From: Hydractinia symbiolongicarpus
Taxonomy: Eukaryota > Cnidaria > Hydrozoa > Anthoathecata > Hydractiniidae
DNA: 64,000 bases
Direction of reading: 5' to 3'
Assembly: GCF_029227915.1 (NCBI RefSeq)
Contig: NC_079878.1
Location: forward strand, 29,043,501 to 29,107,500
In this document: in pieces, positions 1-12,374 of the stretch
Numbering within the stretch: the stretch's first letter is position 1
How the letters are laid out: every line of letters begins with the position of its first letter
Program-made: the position numbers and the translations under genes
Notes under the pieces: generated by a model
What the model saw: the letters and a program-made list of their open reading frames with translations, nothing else
Told to the model about the DNA's origin: nothing
Database searches by the model: none

Positions 1-3000
1 CACAGGGTACTTTCTTTGTATGTACTCGACTATACGGGCCAAGCACAGGATTTACGGGAAATCGCGGGTTTTTGTTTGCCGGCGATTAAACTTCTTATAT
101 TCAGCGTCTCATCAAAAATGAAAACATTTTTAAAAACTACAAGTCTCATGCGTTTTAGTGGTGAAAAAATAATTTAAAAAATCGTTCGGGAAATGAGTTT
201 ACTCACAGGGTACTTTCTTTGTATACATTCGACTATACGGGCCAAGCCCGGGATTTACGGGAAATCGCGGGTTTTCGTTTGCCGGCGATTAAACTTCCTT
301 CATTAAGCGTCTCATCAAAAATGAAAACATTCCTGAAAACTACAAGTCTCATGCGTTTTAGTGGTTAAAAAATAATTTAAAAAATCGTTCGGGAAATGAG
401 TTTACTCCCTGGGTACTTTCTTTGTGTACTTTTGACTATACGGGCCGAGTCCGGGATTTACGGAAATCGCGGGTTTTCCTTTGCCGGCGATTAAACATCT
501 TTTATTCAGCGTCTCATCAAAAATGAAAACATTTTTGAAAACTACAAGTCTCATGCGTTTTAGTGGTGAAAAAATAATTTAAAAAATCGTTCTGGAAATG
601 AGTTTACTCCCTGGGTACTTTCTTTGTATACTTTTGACTATACGGGCCGAGTCCGGTATTTACGGGAAATCGCGGGTTTTTGTTTGCCGGCGATTAAACA
701 TCTTTTATTCAGCGTCTTATCAAAAATGAAAACATTTTTGAAAACTACAAGTCTCATGCGTTTTAGTGGTGAAAAGATAATTTAAAAAATCGTTCGAGAA
801 ATGAGTTTACTCACAGGGTACTTTTTTTGTATACATTCGACTATACGGGCCAAGCTCGGCATTTACGGGAAATCGCGGGTTTTCGTTTGCCGGCGATTAA
901 ACTTCTTTTATTCAGAGTCTCATCAAAAATGAAAACATTTTTGAAAACTACAAGTCTCATGCGTTTTAGTGGTGAAAAGATAATTTAAAAAATCGTTCTG
1001 GAAATGAGTTTACTGACAGGGTACTTTCTTTGTATGTACTCGACTATACGGGCCAAGCACGGGATTTACGGGAAATCGCGGGTTTTTGTTTGCCGGCGAT
1101 TAAACTTCTTATATTCAGCGTCTCATTAAAAATGAAACCATTTTTGAAAACTAAAAGTCTCATGCGTTTTAGTGGTGAAAAAATAATTTAAAAAATCGTT
1201 CGGGAAATGAGTTTACTCACAGGGTACTTTCTTTGTATACATTGGACTATACGGGCCAAGCCCGGTATTTACGGGAAATCGCGGGTTTTGGTTTGCCGGC
1301 GATTAAACTTCTTTTATTAAGCGTCTCATCAAAAATGAAAACATTCCTGAAAACTACAAGTCTCATGCGTTTTAGTGATGAAAAAATAATTTAAAAAATC
1401 GTTCGGGAAATGAGTTTACTCCCTGGGTACTTTCTTTGTATGTACTCGACTATACGGGCCGAGTCCGGCATTTACGGGAAATCGCGGGTTTTGGTTTGCC
1501 GGCGATTAAACTTCTTTTATTCAGAGTCTCATCAAAAATGAAAACATTTTTGAAAACTACAAGTCTCATGCGTTTTAGTGGTGAAAAGATAATTTAAAAA
1601 ATCGTTCTGGAAATGAGTTTACTCACAGGCTACTTTCTTTGTATGTACTCGACTATACGGGCCAAGCACGGGATTTACGGGAAATCGCGGGTTTTTGTTT
1701 GCCGGCGATTAAACTTCTTATATTCAGCGTCTCATTAAAAATGAAACCATTTTTGAAAACTACAAGTCTCATGCGTTTCAGTGGTGAAAAAATAATTTAA
1801 AAAATCGTTCGGGAAATGAGTTTACTCACAGGGTACTTTCTTTGTATGTACTCGACTATACGGGCCAAGCACAGGATTTACGGGAAATCGCGGGTTTTTG
1901 TTTGCCGGCGATTAAACTTCTTATATTCAGCGTCTCATCAAAAATGAAAACATTTTTGAAAACTACAAGTCTCATGCGTTTTAGTGGTGAAAAAATAATT
2001 TAAAAAATCGTTCGGGAAATGAGTTTACTCACAGGGTACTTTCTTTGTATACATTCGACTATACGGGCCAAGCCCGGGATTTACGGGAAATCGCGGGTTT
2101 TCGTTTGCCGGCGATTAAACTTCCTTCATTAAGCGTCTCATCAAAAATGAAAACATTCCTGAAAACTAAAAGTCTCATGCGTTTTAGTGGTTAAAAAATA
2201 ATTTAAAAAATCGTTCGGGAAATGAGTTTACTCCCTGGGTACTTTCTTTGTGTACTTTTGACTATACGGGCCGAGTCCGGGATTTACGGAAATCGCGGGT
2301 TTTCCTTTGCCGGCGATTAAACATCTTTTATTCAGCGTCTCATCAAAAATGAAAACATTTTTGAAAACTACAAGTCTCATGCGTTTTAGTGGTGAAAAAA
2401 TAATTTAAAAAATCGTTCGGGAAATGAGTTTACTCCCTGGGTACTTTCTTTGTATACTTTTGACTATACGGGCCGAGTCCGGTATTTACGGGAAATCGCG
2501 GGTTTTTGTTTGCCGGCGATTAAACATCTTTTATTCAGCGTCTTATCAAAAATGAAAACATTTTTGAAAACTACAAGTCTCATGCGTTTTAGTGGTGAAA
2601 AGATAATTTAAAAAATCGTTCGAGAAATGAGTTTACTCACAGGGTACTTTCTTTGTATACATTCGACTATACGGGCCAAGCTCGGGATTTACGGGAAATC
2701 GCGGGTTTTCGTTTGCCGGCGATTAAACTTCTTTTATTCAGAGTCTCATCAAAAATGAAAACATTTTTGAAAACTACAAGTCTCATGCGTTTTAGTGGTT
2801 AAAAGATAATTTAAAAAATCGTTCGGGAAATGAGTTTACTCACAGGGTACTTTCTTTGTATACATTCGACTATACGGGCCAAGCCCGGGATTTACGGGAA
2901 TTCGCGGGTTTTCGTTTGCCGGCGATTAAACTTCTTTTATTCAGCGTCTTATCAAAAATGAAAACATTTTTGAAAACTACTAGTCTTATGCGTTTTAGTG

Positions 3001-4251
3001 GTGAAAAGATAATTTAAAAAATCGTTCTGGAAATGAGTTTACTCACAGGGTACTTTCTTTGTATGTACTCGACTATACGGGCCGAGTCCGGTATTTACGG
3101 GAAATCGCGGGTTTTGGTTTGCCGGCGATTAAACTTCTTTTATTCAGAGTCTCATCAAAAATGAAAACATTTTTGAAAACTACAAGTCTCATGCGTTTTA
3201 GTGGTGAAAAGATAATTTAAAAAATCGTTCTGGAAATGAGTTTACTCACAGGGTACTTTCTTTGTATGTACTCGACTATACGGGCCAAGCACGGGATTTA
3301 CGGGAAATCGCGGGTTTTTGTTTGCCGGCGATTAAACTTCTTATATTCAGCGTCTCATTAAAAATGAAACCATTTTTGAAAACTAAAAGTCTCATGCGTT
3401 TCAGTGGTGAAAAAATAATTTAAAAAATCGTTCGGGAAATGAGTTTACTCACAGGGTACTTTCTTTGTATGTACTCGACTATACGGGCCAAGCACAGGAT
3501 TTACGGGAAATCGCGGGTTTTTGTTTGCCGGCGATTAAACTTCTTATATTCAGCGTCTCATCAAAAATGAAAACATTTTTGAAAACTACAAGTCTCATGC
3601 GTTTTAGTGGTGAAAAAATAATTTAAAAAATCGTTCGGGAAATGAGTTTACTCACAGGGTACTTTCTTTGTATACTTTCGACTATACGGGCCAAGCCCGG
3701 GATTTACGGGAAATCGCGGGTTTTCGTTTGCCGGCGATTAAACTTCCTTCATTAAGCGTCTCATCAAAAATGAAAACATTCCTGAAAACTACAAGTCTCA
3801 TGCGTTTTAGTGGTTAAAAAATAATTTAAAAAATCGTTCGGGAAATGAGTTTACTCCCTGGGTACTTTCTTTGTGTACTTTTGACTATACGGGCCGAGTC
3901 CGGGATTTACGGAAATCGCGGGTTTTCCTTTGCCGGCGATTAAACATCTTTTATTCAGCGTCTCATCAAAAATGAAAACATTTTTGAAAACTACAAGTCT
4001 CATGCGTTTTAGTGGTGAAAAAATAATTTAAAAAATCGTTCGGGAAATGAGTTTACTCCCTGGGTACTTTCTTTGTATACTTTTGACTATACGGGCCGAG
4101 TCCGGTATTTACGGGAAATCGCGGGTTTTTGTTTGCCGGCGATTAAACATCTTTTATTCAGCGTCTTATCAAAAATGAAAACATTTTTGAAAACTACAAG
4201 TCTCATGCGTTTTAGTGGTGAAAAGATAATTTAAAAAATCGTTCGAGAAAT
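1..4251 (+). repeat. Higher-order repeat of 9 then 8 monomers (1826 and 1623 bp)
   Basis: Three successive copies start at 1, 1827 and 3450, all at monomer position 10. Each opens with a B monomer carrying AAGCACAGGATT, then a C monomer ending in GTGGTTAAAAAATAATTT, then a monomer with a one-base deletion (TTTACGGAAATCGC) plus TTTCCTTTGCC, then an A monomer with GGTATTTACGGG and GTCTTATC. The first copy has nine monomers and the second eight; the third matches through about four and then diverges near 4252. The offsets of 1826 and 1623 equal 9x203-1 and 8x203-1, as expected from the shared deletion. The loss of one monomer between copies fits unequal exchange. Confidence 0.85.
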
Positions 4252-4860
4252 GAGTTTACTCACAGGGTACTTTCTTTGTATATACTCGACTATACGGGCC
4301 AAGCACGGCATTTCAGGGAAATCGCGGGTTTTCGTTTGCCGGCGATTAAACTTCTTTCATTAAACGTCTTATCAAAAATAAAAACATTCCTGAAAACTAC
4401 AAGTCTCATGCGTTTTAGTGGTGAAAAAATAATTTAAAAAATCGTTCGGGAAATGAGTTTACTCACAGGGTACTTTCTTTGTATACATTCGACTATACGG
4501 GCCAAGCCCGGGATTTACGGGAATTCGCGGGTTTTCGTTTGCCGGCGATTAAACTTCTTTTATTCAGCGTCTCATCAAAAATGAAACCATTTTTGAAAAC
4601 TACAAGTCTCATGCGTTTTAGTGGTGAAAAAATAATTTAAAAAATCGTTCGGGAAATGAGTTTACTCACAGGGTACTTTCTTTGTATACATTCGATTATA
4701 CGAGCCAAGCCCGGGATTTACGGGAAATCGCGGGTTTTCGTTAGCCGGCGATTAAACTTCTTTCATTAAGCGTCTCATCAAAAATGAAAACATTCCTGAA
4801 AACTACAAGTCTCATGCGTTTTAGTGGTGAAAAAATAATTTAAAAAATCGTTCGGAAAAT
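4252..4860 (+). repeat. Three monomers linking two HOR families
   Basis: Three copies start at about 4252, 4455 and 4658. The first has TATATACTCGAC, AAGCACGGCATTTCAGGG and an unusual AAAAATAAAAAC. The second has GGGAATTCGCGGG (an EcoRI site). The third has TCGATTATACGAGCC and GTTAGCCGGCG. I could not place them as a set in either neighbouring higher-order repeat. Confidence 0.7.
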
Positions 4861-7800
4861 GAGTTTACTCCCTGGGTACTTTCTTTGTATACTTTTGACT
4901 ATACGGGCCGAGTCCGGGATTTACGGGAAATCGCGGGTTTTCGTTTCCCGGCGATTAAACATCTTTTATTCAGCGTCTCATCAAAAATGAAAACATTTTT
5001 AAAAACTACAATTCTCATGCGTTTTAGTGGTGAAAAAATAATTTAAAAATTCGTTCGGGAAATGAGTTTACTCCCTGGGTACTTTCTTTGCATAGTTTTG
5101 ACTATACGGGCCGAGTCCGGTATTTACGGGAAATCGCGGGTTTTGGTTTGCCGGCGATTAAACATCTTTTATTCAGCGTCTTATCAAAAATGAAAACATT
5201 TTTGAAAACTACAAGTCTCATGCGTTTTAGTGGTGAAAAGATAATTTAAAAAATCGTTCGAGAAATGAGTTTACTCACAGGGTACTTTCTTTGTATACAT
5301 TCGACTATACGGGCCAAGCTCGGGATTTACGGGAAATCGCGGGTTTTCGTTTGCCGGCGATTAAACTTCTTTCATTAAGCGTCTCATCAAAAATGAAAAC
5401 ATTCCTGAAAACTACAAGTCTTATGCGTTTTAGTGGTGAAAAAATAATTTAAAAAATCGTTCGGGAAATGTGTTTACTCCCTGGGTATTTTCTTTGTATA
5501 CTTTTGACTATACGGGCCGAGTCCAGGATTTAGGGGAATTCGCGGGTTTTAGTTTGCCGGCGATTAAACTTCTTTTATTCAGAGTCTCATCAAAAATGAA
5601 AACATTTTTGAAAACTACAAGTCTCATGCGTTTTAGTGGTGAAAAGATAATTTGAAAAATCGTTCTGGAAATGAGTTTACTCACAGGGTACTTTCTTTGT
5701 ATGTACTCGACTATACGGGCCAAGCACGGGATTTACGGGAAATCGCGGGTTTTTGTTTGCCGACGATTAAACTTCTTATATTCAGCGTCTCATCAAAAAT
5801 GAAAACATTTTTGAAAACTGCAAGTCTCATGCGTTTTAGTGGTGAAAAAATAATTTAAAAAATCGTTCGGGAAATGAGTTTACTCACAGGGTACTTTCTT
5901 TGTATGTACTCGACTATAAGGGCCAAGCACGGGATTTACGGGAAATCGCGGGTTTTTGTTTGCCGGCGATTAAACTTCTTATATTCAGCGTCTCATCAAA
6001 AATGAAAACATTTTTGAAAACTACAAGTCTCATGCGTTTTAGTGGTGAAAAAATAATTTAAAAAATCGTTCGGGAAATGAGTTTACTCCCTGGGTACTTT
6101 CTTTGTATACTTTTGACTATACGGGCCGAGTCCGGGATTTACGGGAAATCGCGGGTTTTCGTTTCCCGGCGATTAAACATCTTTTATTCAGCGTCTCATC
6201 AAAAATGAAAACATTTTTAAAAACTACAAGTCTCATGCGTTTTAGTGGTGAAAAAATAATTTAAAAAATCGTTCGGGAAATGAGTTTACTCCCTGGGTAC
6301 TTTCTTTGCATAGTTTTGACTATACGGGCCGAGTCCGGTATTTACGGGAAATCGCGGGTTTTGGTTTGCCGGCGATTAAACATCTTTTATTCAGCGTCTT
6401 ATCAAAAATGAAAACATTTTTGAAAACTACAAGTCTCATGCGTTTTAGTGGTGAAAAGATCATTTAAAAAATCGTTCGAGAAATGAGTTTACTCACAGGG
6501 TACTTTCTTTGTATACATTCGACTATACGGGCCAAGCTCGGGATTTACGGGAAGTCGCGGGTTTTCGTTTGCCGGCGATTAAACTTCTTTCATTAAGCGT
6601 CTCATCAAAAATGAAAACGTTCCTGAAAACTACAAGTCTTATGCGTTTTAGTGGTGAAAAAATAATTTAAAAAATCGTTCGGGAAATGTGTTTACTCCCT
6701 GGGTATTTTCTTTGTATACTTTTGACTATACGGGCCGAGTCCAGGATTTAGGGGACATCGCGGGTTTTCGTTTGCCGGCGATTAAACTTCTTTTATTCAG
6801 AGTCTCATCAAAAATGAAAACATTTTTGAAAACTACAAGTCTCATGCGTTTTAGTGGTGAAAAGATAATTTGAAAAAGCGTTCTGGAAATGAGTTTACTC
6901 ACAGGGTACTTTCTTTGTATGTACTCGACTATACGGGCCAAGCACGGGATTTACAGGAAATCGCGGGTTTTTGTTTGCCGGCGATTAAACTTCTTATATT
7001 CACCGTCTCATCAAAAATGAAAACATTTTTGAAAACTACAAGTCTCATGCGTTTTAGTGGTGAAAAAAAAAAAATTTAGAAAATCGTTCGGGAAATGAGT
7101 TTACTCCCTGGGTACTTTCTTTGTATACTTTTGACTATACGGGCCAAGCCCGGGATTTACGGGAAATCGCGGGTTTTCGTTTGCCGGCAATTAAACTTCT
7201 TTCATTAAGCGTCTCATCAAAAATGAAAACATTCCTGAAAACTACAAGTCTCATGCGTTTTAGTGGTGAAAAAATAATTTAAAAAATCGTTCGGGAAATG
7301 AGTTTACTCCCCGGGTACTTTATTTGTATACTTTTGACTATACGGGCCGAGTCCGGGATTTACGGGAAATCGCAGGTTTTCGTTTGCCGGCGATTAAACA
7401 TCTTTTATTCAGCGTCTCATCAAAAATGAAAACATTTTTGAAAACTACAAGTCTCATGTGTTTTTGTGGTGAAAAGATAATTTAAAAATTCGTTCTGGAA
7501 ATGAGTTTACTCCCTGGGTACTTTCTTTGTATACTTTTGACTATACGGGCCGAGTCCGGGATTTACGGGAAATCGCGGGTTTTCGTTTCCCGGCGATTAA
7601 ACATCTTTTATTCAGCGTCTCATCAAAAATGAAAACATTTTTGAAAACTACAAGTCTCATGCGTTTTAGTGGTGAAAAAATAATTTAAAAAATCGTTCGG
7701 GAAATGAGTTTACTCCCTGGGTACTTTCTTTGCATAGTTTTGACTATACGGGCCGAGTCCGGTATTTACGGGAAATCGCGGGTTTTGGTTTGCCGGCGAT

Positions 7801-8314
7801 TAAACATCTTTTATTCAGCGTCTTATCAAAAATGAAAACATTTTTGAAAACTACAAGTCTCATGCGTTTTAGTGGTGAAAAGATAATTTAAAAAATCGTT
7901 CGAGAAATGAGTTTACTCACAGGGTACTTTCTTTGTATACATTCGACTATACGGGCCAAGCTCGGGATTTACAGGAAATCGCGGGTTTTCGTTTGCCGGC
8001 GATTAAACTTCTTTCATTAAGCGTCTCATCAAAAATGAAAACATTCCTGAAAACTACAAGTCTAATGCGTTGTAGTGGTGAAAAAATAATTTAAAAAATC
8101 GTTCGGGAAATGTGTTTACTCTCTGAGTATTTTCTTTGTATACTTTTGACTATACGGGCCGAGTCCAGGATTTACGGGAATTCGCGGGTTTTCGTTTGCC
8201 GGCGATTAAACTTCTTTTATTCAGAGTCTCATCAAAAATGAAAATATTTTTGAAAACTACAAGTCTCATGCGTTTTAGTGGTGAAAAGATAATTTAAAAA
8301 ATCGTTCTGGAAAT
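4861..8314 (+). repeat. Higher-order repeat of 6 and 7 monomers (1218 and 1424 bp)
   Basis: Copies begin at 4861, 6079 and 7503. Each opens with an A monomer carrying TTTCCCGGCGATT, followed by one with CTTTGCATAGTTTTGAC, a CGAGAAATG copy with AAGCTCGGG, a copy starting GTGTTTACTC, and a B copy. The second unit is 1424 bp, which is 7x203+3. The extra 3 bp lie in an expanded A run near 7062-7076. The third copy keeps four to five monomers and then continues into the 22-monomer block that follows. Confidence 0.82.
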
Positions 8315-9938
8315 GAGTTTACTCACAGGGTACTTTCTTTGTATGTACTCGACTATACGGGCCAAGCACGGGATTTACGGGAAATCGCGGGTTTTTGTTT
8401 GCCGGCGATTAAACTTCTTATATTCAGCGTCTCATCAAAAATGAAAACATTTTTGAAAACTACAAGTCTCATGCGTTTTAGTGGTGAAAAAATAATTTAA
8501 AAAATCGTTCGGGAAATGAGTTTACTCACAGGGTACTTTCCTTGTATACATTCGACTATACGGGCCAAGCCCGGGATTTACGGGAAATCGCGGGTTTTCG
8601 TTTGCCGGCGATTAAACTTCTTTCATTAAGCGTCTCATCAAAAATGAAAATATTCCTGAAAACTACAAGTCTCATGCGTTTTAGTGGTGAAAAAATAATT
8701 TAAAAAATCGTTAGGGAAATGAGTTTACTCCCTGGGTACTTTCTTTGTATACTTTTGACTATACGGGCCGAGTCCAGGATTTACGGGAAATCGCGGATTT
8801 TTGTTTGCCGGCGATTAAACATCTTTTATTCAGCGTCTCATCAAAAATGAAAACATTTTTGAAAACTACAATTCTCATGCGTTTTAGTGGTGAAAAAATA
8901 ATTTAAAAAATCGTTCGGGAAATGAGTTTACTCCCTGGGTACTTTCTTTGTATACTTTTGACTATACGGGCCGAGTCCGGGATTTACGGGAAATCGCGGG
9001 TTTTCGTTTGCCGGCGATTAAACATCTTTTATTCAGCGTCTCATCAAAAATGAAAACATTTTTAAAAACTACAAGTCTCATGTGTTTTTGTGGTGAAAAG
9101 ATAATTTAAAAAATCGTTCTGGAAATGAGTTTACTCCCTGGGTATTTTCTTTGTATACTTTTGACTATACGGGCCGAGTCCGGGATTTACGGGAAATCGC
9201 GGGTTTTCGTTTGCCGGCGATTAAACTTCTTTTATTCAGCGTCTCATCAAAAATGAAAACATTTTTGAAAACTACAAGTCTCATGCGTTTTAGTGGTGAA
9301 AAAATAATTTAAAAAATCGTTCAAGAAATGAGTTTACTCACAGGGTACTCTCTTTGTATACATTCGACTATACGGGCCAAGCCCGGGATTTACGGGAAAT
9401 CACGGGTTTTCGTTTGCCGGCGATTAAACTTCTTTCATTAAGCGTCTCATCAAAAATGAAAACATTCCTGAAAACTACAAGTCTCATGCGTTTTAGTGGT
9501 GAAAAAATAATTTAAAAAATCGTTCAGGAAATGAGTTTACTCCCTGGGTACTTTCTTTGTATACTTTTGACTATACGGGCCGAGTCCGGGATTTACGGGA
9601 AATCGCGGGTTTTCGTTTGCCGGCGATTAAACATCTTTTATTCAGCGTCTCATCAAAAATGAAAACATTTTTGAAAACTACAAGTCTCATGTGTTCTGGT
9701 GGTGAAAAGATAATTTAAAAAATCGTTCTGGAAATGAGTTTACTCCCTGGGTACTTTCTTTGTATACTTTTGACTATACGGGCCGAGTCCGGGATTTACG
9801 GGAAATTGCGGGTTTTCGTTTCCCGGCGATTAAACATCTTTTATTCAGCGTCTCATCAAAAATGAAAACATTTTTGAAAACTACAAGTCTCATGCGTTTT
9901 AGTAGTGAAAAAATAATTTAAAAAATCGTTCGGGAAAT

Positions 9939-12374
9939 GAGTTTACTCCCTGGGTACTTTCTTTGCATAGTTTTGACTATACGGGCCGAGTCCGGTATTT
10001 ACGGGAAATCGCGGGTTTTGGTTTGCCGGCGATTAAACATCTTTTATTCAGCGTCTTATCAAAAATGAAAACATTTTTGAAAACTACAAGTCTCATGCGT
10101 TTTAGTGGTCAAAAGATAATTTAAAAAATCGTTCGAGAAATGAGTTTACTCACAGGGTACTTTCTTTGTATACATTCGACTATACGGGCCAAGCTCGGGA
10201 TTTACGGGAAATCGCGGGTTTTTGTTTGCCGGCGATTAAACTTCTTTCATTAAGCGTCTCATCAAAAATGAAAACATTCCTGAAAACTACAAGTCTAATG
10301 CGTTGTAGTGGTGAAAAAATAATTTAAAAAATCGTTCGGGAAATGTGTTTACTCTCTGGGTATTTTCTTTGTATACTTTTGACTATACGGGCCGAGTCCA
10401 GGATTTACGGGAATTCGCGGGTTTTCGTTTGCCGGCGATTAAACTTCTTTTATTCAGAGTCTCATCAAAAATGAAAACATTTTTGAAAACTACAAGTCTC
10501 ATGCGTTTTAGTGGTGAAAAGATAATTTAAAAAATCGTTCTGGAAATGAGTTTACTCACAGGGTACTTTCTTTGTATGTACTCGACTATACGGGCCAAGC
10601 ACGGGATTTACGGGAAATCGCGGGTTTTTGTTTGCCGGCGATTAAACTTCTTATATTCAGCGTCTCATCAAAAATGAAAACATTTTTGAAAACTACAAGT
10701 CTCATGCGTTTTAGTGGTGAAAAAATAATTTAAAAAATCGTTCGGGAAATGAGTTTACTCCCTGAGTACTTTCTTTGCATAGTTTTGACTATACGGGCCG
10801 AGTCCGGTATTTACGGGAAATCGCGGGTTTTGGTTTGCCGGCGATAAAACATCTTTTATTCAGCGTCTTATCAAAAATGAAAACATTTTTGAAAACTACA
10901 AGTCTCATGCGTTTTAGTGGTCAAAAGATAATTTAAAAAATCGTTCGAGAAATGAGTTTACTCACAGGGTACTTTCTTTGTATACATTCGACTATACGGG
11001 CCAAGCTCGGGATTTACGGGAAATCGCGGGTTTTTGTTTGCCGGCGATTAACCTTCTTTCATTAAGCGTCTCATCAAAAATGAAAACATTCCTGAAAACT
11101 ACAAGTCTTATGCGTTTTAGTGGTGAAAAAATAATTTAAAAAATTGTTCGGGAAATGTGTTTACTCCCTGGGTATTTTCTTTGTATACTTTTGACTATAC
11201 GGGCCGAGTCCAGGATTTACGGGAATTCGCGGGTTTTCGTTTGCCGGCGATTAAACTTCTTTTATTCAGAGTCTCATCAAAAATGAAAACATTTTTGAAA
11301 ACTACAAGTCTCATGCGTTTTAGTGGTGAAAAGATAATTTAAAAAATTGTTCTGGAAATGAGTTTACTCACAGGGTACTTTCTTTGTATGTACTCGACTA
11401 TACGGGCCAAGCACGGGATTTACGGGAAATCGCGGGTTTTTGTTTGCCGGCGATTAAACTTCTTATATTCAGCGTCTCATCAAAAATGAAAACATTTTTG
11501 AAAACTACAAGTCTCATGCGTTTTAGTAGTGAAAAAATAATTTAAAAAATCGTTCGGGAAATGAGTTTACTCCCTGGGTACTTTCTTTGCATAGTTTTGA
11601 CTATACGGGCCGAGTCCGGTATTTACGGGAAATCGCGGGTTTTGGTTTGCCGGCGATTAAACATCTTTTATTCAGCGTCTTATCAAAAATGAAAACATTT
11701 TTGAAAACTACAAGTCTCATGCGTTTTAGTGGTCAAAAGATAATTTAAAAAATCGTTCGAGAAATGAGTTTACTCACAGGGTACTTTCTTTGTATACATT
11801 CGACTATACGGGCCAAGCTCGGGATTTACGGGAAATCGCGGGTTTTTGTTTGCCGGCGATTAAACTTCTTTCATTAAGCGTCTCATCAAAAATGAAAACA
11901 TTCCTGAAAACTACAAGTCTTATGCGTTTTAGTGGTGAAAAAATAATTTAAAAAATCGTTCGGGAAATGTGTTTACTCCCTGGGTATTTTCTTTGTATAC
12001 TTTTGACTATACGGGCCGAGTCCAGGATTTACGGGAATTCGCGGGTTTTCGTTTGCCGGCGATTAAACTTCTTTTATTCAGAGTCTCATCAAAAATGAAA
12101 ACATTTTTGAAAACTACAAGTCTCATGCGTTTTAGTGGTGAAAAGATAATTTAAAAAATTGTTCTGGAAATGAGTTTACTCACAGGGTACTTTCTTTGTA
12201 TGTACTCGACTATACGGGCCAAGCACGGCATTTACGGGAAATCGCGGGTTTTTGTTTGCCGGCGATTAAACTTCTTATATTCAGCGTCTCATCAAAAATG
12301 AAAACATTTTTGAAAACTACAAGTCTCATGCGTTTTAGTGGTGAAAAGATAATTTAAAAAATCGTTCGAGAAAT
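9939..12374 (+). repeat. Nested 4-monomer repeat (812 bp), three copies
   Basis: Units start at 9939, 10751 and 11563. Each contains, in order, a CATAGTTTTGAC monomer with GGTATT and GTGGTCAAAAG, a CGAGAAATG monomer with AAGCTCGGG, a GTGTTTACTC monomer with GGGAATTCGCGGG, and a B monomer. The units differ by few bases: for example ACTCTCTGGG with CTAATGCGTTGTAG in the first, against ACTCCCTGGG with CTTATGCGTTTTAG in the second and third. Two more units of the same kind sit in the duplicated copy at 14405-15216 and 15217-16028. Confidence 0.85.
10548..10750 (+). repeat. Reference monomer, subtype B (CACAGGG / GTACTCGAC / CCAAGCAC)
   Basis: Subtype B differs from A by a linked set of changes. 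It has CACAGGG at 10-16, TATGTACTCGAC at 28-39, GGGCCAAGCACGGG at 45-58, the thymine form GTTTTTGTTTGCC, and CTTCTTATATTCAGCG at 100-115. The 3' part (positions 142-190) is almost the same as in A. B copies occur throughout the array, for example in the 4-monomer repeat around 10-16 kb and in most of the 47-60 kb blocks. A related form with TATATACTCGAC and AAGCACGGCATT or AAGAACGG is common at 24-46 kb. Confidence 0.85.

Noticed and set aside
5470-5655. Recurrent 61-codon open frame (starts MFTPWVFSLYTFDYTGR or similar), seen in many monomers on the + strand
   Set aside because: It begins at GTG and appears only in monomers where GAGTTT is changed to GTGTTT. It spans almost one monomer and shifts frame at the next copy because 203 is not divisible by 3. 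No ribosome binding site, intron signal or conserved domain is visible.
5652-7079. Overlapping plus-strand open frames of 68-69 codons at 5652-5858 and 6870-7079
   Set aside because: They arise where TTTAAAAAATCG is changed to TTTGAAAAATCG or similar, losing a stop. The predicted peptide is again only the translated satellite.
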